Source: Sphingobacteriia bacterium 28-36-52 (GTDB lineage: Bacteria; Bacteroidota; Bacteroidia; Chitinophagales; Chitinophagaceae). From it: a stretch of 61,913 bases of DNA. Positions 8,187 to 14,926 of this stretch are shown here, one piece after another. The notes beneath the pieces are model-generated. The model worked only from the letters and a program-made list of their open reading frames with translations. It was not told the DNA's origin and did not search any database. The translations under genes and the position numbers were made by a program. The stretch is from NCBI GenBank assembly GCA_002281575.1, contig NCGN01000012.1:1-61913 (forward strand). Reading direction: 5' to 3'. Position 1 is the stretch's first letter; each line of letters starts with the position of its first letter.

Positions 8187-8818
8187 TGAACTACTACTCC
8201 TACTTGGTTGAACATGATTTTGGATTAGCCCCTAATCCATTTGGAGGCTATTGTACATTGTCAGTTTGCAAACCTCAAATTAGGAAAAGTTCTAATCTTC
8301 ATGTAGGTGACTGGATTATTGGAACAGGTTCAAAAGCACTTACCAAAACATTTGGTATAAATCTGAAGTACCATTTAGTTTATGCAATGCAGGTTTCAGA
8401 AATAATATCAATGGAAGACTACTGGATGGATCAGAGATTTAAATGTAAGAAACCAATATTAAATGGTTCCTTGCCTTTAGTATATGGCGACAATTTCTAC
8501 CATAAAGATGTTAATGGAGATTGGATACAAATAGATTCTGCACATTCAAACAATGATGGCTCAGCAAATATGGAACATTTGCAAACTGATATTTCTGGGC
8601 AGAATACAATTATTTCAGACAACTTCTATTATTTCGGACAATCAGCGCCTCACTTACCTCAGAACCTCAGAAATATTTGTCATACAGGTATTGGGCAAAA
8701 ATTACTAACATCAGAGTTGGGAGCTGAATTCATCTCTTGGTTGACTAATAACTTTGAACCAAAAATATACGGAAAGCCAATAAACTGGGTAATATACAAT
8801 CAACAAAGACTCTTTTAA
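8180..8818 (+). CDS. Nmad2 (nucleotide modification associated domain 2) protein
   Basis: The 212-aa protein matches Nmad2 across its length: YYSYLVEHDFGLAPNPFGGY (5-24), GDWIIGTGSK (43-52), LVYAMQVSEI (67-76), YWMDQRFKCKKP (81-92) and YGDNFYHKD (102-110). Nmad families were defined by comparative genomics as companions of base-modification enzymes, probably binding or processing modified nucleotides or DNA; the reaction is not known. The start codon lies inside the TIR gene (alternative ATG at 8186), so expression is coupled to TIR. It is the last gene of the operon and sits two genes from the hypermodification-family protein, which supports a shared modified-base theme. Confidence 0.75.
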   Translation: MLMNYYSYLVEHDFGLAPNPFGGYCTLSVCKPQIRKSSNLHVGDWIIGTGSKALTKTFGINLKYHLVYAMQVSEIISMEDYWMDQRFKCKKPILNGSLPLVYGDNFYHKDVNGDWIQIDSAHSNNDGSANMEHLQTDISGQNTIISDNFYYFGQSAPHLPQNLRNICHTGIGQKLLTSELGAEFISWLTNNFEPKIYGKPINWVIYNQQRLF

Positions 8819-8846
8819 TAACAACCCTTCGCAGTCATACACATTC

Positions 8847-8956
8847 GCAAGCTACACAAGCTAGCACACAGACCAAAGCTTGCAAAAGAGTATGCCTGCC
8901 CAACCACACAGACACAGCCACTTGGGACAGACGAGAAACGCCCTAGAAAGAAGGGC
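8847..8956. repeat. Spacer after the TIR operon with two hairpins
   Basis: The 149 bp between the Nmad2 gene and the IS element contain GCAAGCT (8847-8853) opposite AGCTTGC (8877-8883) and GCCCT (8940-8944) opposite AGGGC (8952-8956), followed by CGCATAAC, the reverse of the GTTATGCG seen near 2322. There is no T-run, so a classical terminator is not evident. It belongs to the recurring palindromic spacers of the island. Confidence 0.35.
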
Positions 8957-8967
8957 AAACGCATAAC

Positions 8968-10101
8968 ATGAACTGTGCATAAAAACAAATAAAAAAGTAC
9001 CTTTTAATGTAAAGTTGAACAGTAATTAGGTTGGTAAAGTGAATTGTTTTTTACTACAGCAAATACTTGTTTTAACAGTTTGTTCATAACAGCGATTAGT
9101 GCTTGTTTCCCCGTTTTTCCATTGGCTTTAAGTCTTTCAAAAAGTTGTTTACAAGCCTCATTAGTTTGTTTGGCATTCATGGCACACATGTATAAAACAT
9201 TACGAATTGGCTTACCTCCTTTTTTATAAATTCGGTTACTACCTTTTATGCTGGTTCCACTAGAATATTCAGTTGGACTTAACCCTGCAAAGCTGATTAA
9301 TTGGCGATGATTGGTTGTGTGCTTAAATCCCTGAGTGAAGATGATTAGTAATGCAGTAGCTCGTTTGCCTAGACCTTTTATAATATTAATACTTTTATAT
9401 TGCACAGGCTGCCATTTCTTAAGAAGTACTTGAAGCTTAACTTCTAAATGATCCATAGCTTTTTCCAAGTAAGACTTCATTTTTTCAATTGATTTTATGG
9501 TTCCTTTACTTGGGAATGGAAGTAGTTTTAAACTGTGTAACTGGTTGTTAAATCGCTTTACTTGTTCAGCATATTCTCTGATAGTATTATAAATCTGTTT
9601 GCACTCAAAGTAAGCACTATCAGGCATTTCCCAGAACGGAGGGCATTGTTCAATAGCATATTGACAGATCCATCGGCTGTCTTTTTTATCAGTTTTATTT
9701 CGTTCTAAATGCATTTGAATATACCGTTTAATACTCATGGCATTTACAACGCTCAACTTACAACCCAAACTGTCCAAAAAAAAAGGCAAGCCTGATATAA
9801 TAAACACCAGTGGCTTCCATAACGAAATGACAATTTTGACCAGTATGTTCAAGCAGTTTTTTAAACCCTGCATTGTTATTTCCAACCTGGAGATAAAAAA
9901 GCTCACCGAGGTTATTTTGGTAGGTAACATCTAATGTTAAGTGAGACACATCAATGCCACAACAAGATAATTTGTTTGTCATAATTTGTTTTTTAACCAT
10001 TTAAAAATTAGATTAGTAGTAAGGAAAAAACAAAGGGAAGAACAATCTTACACTGTGCTATCTATCCTAAATCAAGCATTTTAAATTGGTTAATGAACTG
10101 T
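8968..10101 (-). mobile_element. IS110-family insertion sequence
   Basis: An IS110-type element of about 1.1 kb holds one transposase gene on the minus strand. The 9-mer ATGAACTGT occurs at 8968-8976 and 10093-10101, marking the likely boundaries. IS110 elements lack long terminal inverted repeats, and none are seen. About 92 bp lie upstream of the transposase start and 27 bp downstream of its stop; the upstream end is where an IS110 bridge RNA would be encoded. It splits the spacer between the TIR operon and the serine protease gene. Confidence 0.7.
9004..10000 (-). pseudogene. IS110 transposase, frameshifted
   Basis: Two overlapping frames together give a complete IS110 transposase of about 330 aa. 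The N-terminal part (start 10000) has the DEDD nuclease motifs GIDVS and MEATGVYY. The rest has KTDKKDS, then IKGLGKRATALL and FAGLSPTEYSSGTSIKGSNR with the C-terminal serine domain. The frames break at a run of nine As (9776-9784): with eight, the reading would run on as LAFFLDSLGCKL. This is a one-base slippage in a homopolymer, so it could be true inactivation, a low-level frameshift site, or a sequencing error. No other copy is in the window. Confidence 0.85.
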
Positions 10102-10261
10102 TCAGCATCTGGTAAAAGAAAGGGCGGTGACTGTCATGTTATTATGGCTCAAGGCCAACGCGGTTTTACGGTCTTACTCCTCCCCTTGTTCTTTCTGAAT
10201 TTGTTTAAATCCTTTAGTATAAATTTATTGAATTGCAAACATAGGATCGGTTTGGCAATAT

Positions 10262-10377
10262 GGCGGGTTAAGTTCTTCTATGACAGTTTAGTGCAAGGTT
10301 CAAGTTCAGTTTTTCAATTGGAGTTTTGTGCCGAAAATCAGCCACTTCGCGAAGCCGAAAACCGCTGCATGCAATAT
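10262..10377. repeat. Intergenic repeat, copy B
   Basis: The spacer before the serine protease gene contains TGGCGGGTTAAG, CTTCTATGACAG, then TTTGTGCCGAAAATC, CCACTTCGCGAAGCCG and a TGCAATAT end. Its last 53 bases (10325-10377) align with 1226-1278 with roughly three quarters identity. AATATGG at its left edge opposes GCAATAT at its right. The open frame covering it has no protein-like features, so I treat it as noncoding. The stretch 10102-10261 between the IS and this repeat shows no gene. Confidence 0.5.
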
Positions 10378-10495
10378 CAAAGTAGGTATCTATAAATTGA
10401 AAATTGAAACAGAATTATTGGTTTGATTATTTAGCATTAAGATATTTCTATTTTATTTTTAGTTGGATTTATAATTAACTCTCAAACAATCTTTA

Positions 10496-11335
10496 ATGAA
10501 AAAAACAATATTATTACTTGTAATGTCATCATTAACTTTGGCGACATACAGTCAATCAGCAGAAAATTTAGTTGATTTCAATTCTTTATCAAGTATATAC
10601 ATTATTGCCCAAAAAGGGCAAACGCCACTATGGAGTGGAACAGGCTTTTTTTTGCAAGTGAAGAACACTATTTATTTAATAACAAATAATCACATTGTAG
10701 GAGGAAAGTATCACAAAGATGAAGTTAAGAGGAATAATAAAACTGAAATTCTTAAAGACACTCAACCTGATATTCTTCGGATAAGACTATATGATGAGAA
10801 ATTAGGAAGTTTTAAGTTCGAGACATTAGGTTTATCAGATTCAAGAGGAAATTTATTGTATATTAAATTTTACGATAATGAAAAAGATATTAATTCACTA
10901 TTAGATGTAGTAGCAATTCCAATTTCGGGAGTAAATAATCTTAATACTAAACTTCGAATATATGGTTATGATTCAACCTCAATTGGGAAAATACCACTCT
11001 ATAACAGCCAACAATTATTTGTGATTGGTTATCCTCAAAATACAATAAATTTTTACCCAATTTGGAAGAGTGGAACAATCGCAAGTGAACCGAATTTTAT
11101 ATCAGTTGGTGTTTCCTCTTTTTACATTGATGCGACAACTAGAAAAGGAATGTCAGGTTCTCCAGTTGTATTTAGAGATAACAAAATAAACGACCCAAAA
11201 GGTGGGGTAAGTTTCTTGTCTGGTTTAACTACAAAATTAATTGGCATATATAGTGCTCAAAATTTTGATTCTGAACTTGGAGTTGTGACTAGAATTGAGA
11301 CTATTTATCAAAGAATTTACAATCTGACGAATTAA
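10496..11335 (+). CDS. Secreted trypsin-like serine protease
   Basis: The 279-aa protein begins with a signal peptide (MKKTILLLVMSSLTLATYS, likely cleaved near residue 19-20). The chymotrypsin-fold triad is visible: H66 in ITNNHIVGG, D137 in LLDVVAIP, and S220 in KGMSGSPV. WSGTGFFL before the histidine is the usual oxyanion-side strand. No PDZ or other domain follows, so this is a minimal V8/trypsin-like protease exported to the periplasm or outside. The substrate is unknown. It stands alone between spacer elements in the island. Intracellular trypsin-like proteases act in some defence systems, but the signal peptide argues against that here. Confidence 0.8.
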   Translation: MKKTILLLVMSSLTLATYSQSAENLVDFNSLSSIYIIAQKGQTPLWSGTGFFLQVKNTIYLITNNHIVGGKYHKDEVKRNNKTEILKDTQPDILRIRLYDEKLGSFKFETLGLSDSRGNLLYIKFYDNEKDINSLLDVVAIPISGVNNLNTKLRIYGYDSTSIGKIPLYNSQQLFVIGYPQNTINFYPIWKSGTIASEPNFISVGVSSFYIDATTRKGMSGSPVVFRDNKINDPKGGVSFLSGLTTKLIGIYSAQNFDSELGVVTRIETIYQRIYNLTN

Positions 11336-11572
11336 AACTCTTGTATTCAAACTCATAAAGTCAGTTTTCCACAATTCAATATAAGTCTTTACGCAGGTTG
11401 GTCTTTCAGCTATGGCCAATCAGCTTTGGTAGTGCTAATCAACTTTAGTAATTTGGATTTTGCTCCTCAGATCTTTAGTGGCCAAGCTAGCAGTAGAATC
11501 ACGTATTATCTAACCAGCATAAAGCCTAGAACATTAGCTGATATATTATAAATTTGACATAAAATAAATATA

Positions 11573-12640
11573 ATGGATAAAATAATAGAAAAATTCTTAA
11601 TAGCTCAAAACAGATTGGTATTTCAATCTTCAGACCTTTCACTTGAAGCTATTGCAAATATGGTAAAGGGAGAAGCAATAGATATTAAGCCTAAATACCA
11701 AAGAAGAGAAAGATGGAATAAAGATAAACAGTCTGCTTTGATAGAGTCATTCCTACTTAATATCCCCGTACCTCCTATTTACCTTGCCGAAGATGAATAT
11801 GGAAAGTACTCAGTAATAGACGGTAAACAAAGAATTACATCTATATACAATTTTATTCTTCATAAAGAGAAACTTATTAACCTTGAAAAATTTCTAGAAA
11901 TAGAAGGTCTAACATTTGATGAATTACCTTCCCCTTTAAACAATGCTTTAAAGATAAGACCATATATTAGAGTTATTACATTATTAAAGCAGTCAGATAG
12001 TTTACTTAAATATGAAGTCTTTAATCGCTTAAATACTGGCGGAGATAAATTATTGGCCCAAGAAATTAGAAACGCTGCATTTGAAAGTGAATTGAACGAC
12101 TTGATGGTTGAATTATCTGAAAACAATTTTTTCAGAGTTCAATTTAATATTGACACAGAAAAGAATAGAGAAAAGTCTAAAATTTATAAAGAGATGTTAG
12201 ATGTAGAATATGTTCTGCGATTTTTTACACTTAGAGAATCTTGGATGTCTTTTAGTGGTAATATGAGAAAGGAAATGGACAATTATATGGAGAATAACTA
12301 TAGAAATCCAAATATTGTTATTGATGACCTTAGGAGTATTTTTAACAAAACAATGGAGTTGTGTTCTGAAATTTGGGATGATAGAGCATTTAAAAGACCT
12401 GATGGTAGAAATGAGATCATTCAAGGCATTTATGATGTACAAACAGTTGCATTATCTTACTTTCTAAATGAAGAGACTAAAATAATCGAAAGAAAGGAAC
12501 AGATTATTAAAAAATTCAACCACTTATATTTTAAAGATGAGAACTTCCAAATCTCAATGAGACAATTTACATCGAATATCAAGCAAGTAAATTATAGAAT
12601 TGGCACGATGAAAAATTTATTTGCAGAAATTTTAAAGTAA
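11573..12640 (+). CDS. DUF262 (GmrSD N-terminal-like) protein
   Basis: The 355-aa protein has the DUF262 signature: KPKYQRRERWNKDKQS (39-54), IPVPPIYLAE (64-73) and VIDGKQRITSIYNF (81-94), with DGKQR as the ParB/Srx-like nucleotide motif. EVFNRLNTGG near 157 is the second conserved block. DUF262 is the NTPase half of the GmrSD type IV restriction enzyme; here the DUF1524 nuclease half is absent. Instead the stop codon overlaps the start of a HEPN gene by one base. A two-gene sensor-plus-RNase arrangement is plausible. The 237-bp gap upstream has no gene. Confidence 0.83.
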   Translation: MDKIIEKFLIAQNRLVFQSSDLSLEAIANMVKGEAIDIKPKYQRRERWNKDKQSALIESFLLNIPVPPIYLAEDEYGKYSVIDGKQRITSIYNFILHKEKLINLEKFLEIEGLTFDELPSPLNNALKIRPYIRVITLLKQSDSLLKYEVFNRLNTGGDKLLAQEIRNAAFESELNDLMVELSENNFFRVQFNIDTEKNREKSKIYKEMLDVEYVLRFFTLRESWMSFSGNMRKEMDNYMENNYRNPNIVIDDLRSIFNKTMELCSEIWDDRAFKRPDGRNEIIQGIYDVQTVALSYFLNEETKIIERKEQIIKKFNHLYFKDENFQISMRQFTSNIKQVNYRIGTMKNLFAEILK

Positions 12641-13590
12641 TGGCTAGTGCTAAAGATAATTTTATACTAAGGATAGGTACATTCAATAGTATTATACGCC
12701 CCAATTTGCTTGATGACATAAAATTAAATTCAAAAGCATTAACTGAAACATTGCATAATGAAAAAGTAAGAATGCTTAGAAATGGAATGTCAATAATCGG
12801 CTTTACCATACTTGAAGACTTTATCAAAAGAAGAATTGGTGAAATTTTAAAAATTATTGGTACAACTGGTTGTAATTTTAATTCATTGCCAGATAAATTA
12901 AAAGAAGATGTAACATTTAATGCTCTAAAAGGGATTAATAATAGAGCGGAAACTTTAAAAAGAAATTCAGAAGACTATATTACTTTCATTCAAAATGAAA
13001 CAGGCTTTATATCAAGTACTAAAAATTCAGTCTATGAACTTTCAGAGTATTCTATAGGCTGGGACAAATCTAATCTGAATTCAAAAGATGTATCTGATAT
13101 ATTAGGAAATTTGAATGTTGAAGGTGGGTGGAACAGTATTCAAAGGCTAAGTTCGATAATAAATTGCTCTATTTTAAATCCAGATCAAGTTTTTAAAAAT
13201 TTTGCCATGAACAGGCATAAATCTGCTCATAATACCGATGCTGATTCTTTGTTAACAGACCTAGAAAGTTTTATTGATCAATCAAAAATAATTGCTTTTT
13301 GCTTTGATTCATTGATTTGCAAATCATTATCTTACATTAGATCAAATAATACTAACTTCTTAAATTTAACTTTGAAAACAAAACCACTAGATATTAAATT
13401 TAGATATTTAAATGAAGTTTCAGGTAAGTGGAAAGAATTTGCTAACAATAATTTTTCTCGTGCTTTTAGAAGTAATAGTGATTATATGACAATATTAAAT
13501 GAAGCTAAACTTAGAGCACAATCAAACAATGAAGTTTTGTTAATTAAATTTGAGAGTAACGCTATAAGAGACTGGTACAATTTCCAATAA
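12640..13590 (+). CDS. HEPN-domain protein (MAE_28990-like)
   Basis: The 316-aa protein is largely helical and contains RHKSAH at 192-197, an R-x4-H motif of HEPN ribonucleases, preceded by FKNFAMN. This resembles the MAE_28990/MAE_18760 HEPN family, in which the HEPN protein is usually encoded beside a DUF262 protein, exactly as here. HEPN effectors cut RNA, often tRNA. The one-base overlap with the DUF262 gene implies fixed stoichiometry. Whether the pair is toxin-antitoxin or a phage-triggered restriction module cannot be decided from sequence. Family name by pattern and neighbour; motif seen directly. Confidence 0.72.
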   Translation: MASAKDNFILRIGTFNSIIRPNLLDDIKLNSKALTETLHNEKVRMLRNGMSIIGFTILEDFIKRRIGEILKIIGTTGCNFNSLPDKLKEDVTFNALKGINNRAETLKRNSEDYITFIQNETGFISSTKNSVYELSEYSIGWDKSNLNSKDVSDILGNLNVEGGWNSIQRLSSIINCSILNPDQVFKNFAMNRHKSAHNTDADSLLTDLESFIDQSKIIAFCFDSLICKSLSYIRSNNTNFLNLTLKTKPLDIKFRYLNEVSGKWKEFANNNFSRAFRSNSDYMTILNEAKLRAQSNNEVLLIKFESNAIRDWYNFQ

Positions 13591-13736
13591 ATACATTAGC
13601 CAAAAGTACCTACCCAAATTTGGCGTTCAGTATATAAATCAAGCTTTGTTCTTCTATCAAAGTTTCTGCTTTGTTGATTGTGTAGTGTTTAGGTAAGCTC
13701 CCCGAAAAAACTACCCGTAATTTGTAAACAAATAAA

Positions 13737-14918
13737 CTACCCTACTAATGAATAAACCCTACTCGGCGGAAACAACAATCCAACTGCATCAGGCTTTATT
13801 TTAAACAATGGACCTTTTTCTTTAGCTCCACCGCTTGGTGTCCTTTTAATTAAATGATCAAGTGTAATTATACCCTGTTCCAATAGTAAATCAAATTGCG
13901 ATACTATAGGCTTCTTAGTATGTTCTACCTTCTTATATTGAAAATGCTCTTTCCCATCTATCAAAATTGAATCAGCTGCAATCCAAAAGGTCTCATTATG
14001 TTTTTCAAGTAGTCGTTTATGTAAAAAATCCAAACTCCAAACAGCAAAATCATTAATATTCGGATTATTTGAATTTTCAATCAATTGACGAACTAAACTA
14101 TCTACTTTTAACATCAAACCTTGTGAATTTCTAACTATTGTTGACACAGTACAGTAAAGCTTAAAATCTTCACCTCTCTGATAACCAAACTCATTTAGAA
14201 TATCCTCTGAACTTTTAAACTTACTTTTAGACCAATCCGAAACTTGTGCAAACAAATTTTTCCTGTTTCCTCGTTTATCTCTATACGACTTTAGTTCAAT
14301 TCCTTTATAATCTGGTTTCTTTGAAGAATTAATATCAATCCCCAACAATGTCTCAAGAGTTCTCCCTACAGCTGTATCAGCTTGAAGCATTGCAGGAACA
14401 GGACCTCGTGCCGCTATTTTGTTTAACAATCCCAATAATTCTAGAGAAACTTCATTTGAATTATTATAAATTGTATTTACAATTTCCTTTAAAGGATTAG
14501 CGTCATCATTTTGAATTAGTGCATGTAAGTCAAGCTTTGTTATATTAATTACGTATAACAAACTATCAAAAGCCAATATTCCTAATATATCATTTGGGCT
14601 TGCATAACTAGTCAATCCTTTAAACCAAATTCGAGGATCACCTTTTTTAGTATTCGGTCTATATAAGGATGCAATTGAATTAACTAATGAGTTATCCTGG
14701 ATAAAAAAAGAGTCAACTTGTATTTTACTCTCCTGACCCTGACTTTGTAAAGCAAAGTCATGAATGTTTTTATCTTTCAAATATGAACGAACTGAACCCG
14801 TTGCATCCATGATGGATTTCTCAAGTCCAGTTGAAGTTGGTTCTATCAAACAGATTTCAACTGACTTTTCAGTTAATATTTTAATCTTAATTTTCTCTTC
14901 TTCCGAAAGTTGCCTCAT
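13737..14918 (-). CDS. MvaI/BcnI-family restriction endonuclease
   Basis: The 393-aa protein has the MvaI/BcnI catalytic region: AVGRTLETLLG with E189, then KPDYKGIELKSYR giving D203 and the E208-x-K210 pair of a PD-(D/E)XK nuclease. VWSLDFLHKRLLEK and FWIAADSI follow, where MvaI contacts DNA. About 170 N-terminal residues are extra compared with MvaI. Family enzymes are monomeric nickases/cutters of CCWGG or CCSGG; the exact site here is unknown. It lies 8 bp downstream of a C5-cytosine methyltransferase gene on the same strand, forming a type II R-M operon with methylase first. Confidence 0.85.
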   Translation of the reverse strand: MRQLSEEEKIKIKILTEKSVEICLIEPTSTGLEKSIMDATGSVRSYLKDKNIHDFALQSQGQESKIQVDSFFIQDNSLVNSIASLYRPNTKKGDPRIWFKGLTSYASPNDILGILAFDSLLYVINITKLDLHALIQNDDANPLKEIVNTIYNNSNEVSLELLGLLNKIAARGPVPAMLQADTAVGRTLETLLGIDINSSKKPDYKGIELKSYRDKRGNRKNLFAQVSDWSKSKFKSSEDILNEFGYQRGEDFKLYCTVSTIVRNSQGLMLKVDSLVRQLIENSNNPNINDFAVWSLDFLHKRLLEKHNETFWIAADSILIDGKEHFQYKKVEHTKKPIVSQFDLLLEQGIITLDHLIKRTPSGGAKEKGPLFKIKPDAVGLLFPPSRVYSLVG

Positions 14919-14926
14919 CTATAAAT

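Noticed and set aside
10093..10395. 100-aa open frame after the IS element
   Set aside because: It covers the IS boundary and repeat copy B, with no recognisable domain; considered chance.
1162..13690. Island spacers as true integron attC sites
   Set aside because: The GTTRRRY/RYYYAAC core pair is not convincingly present and no integron integrase is in the window, so I report them only as related palindromic spacers.
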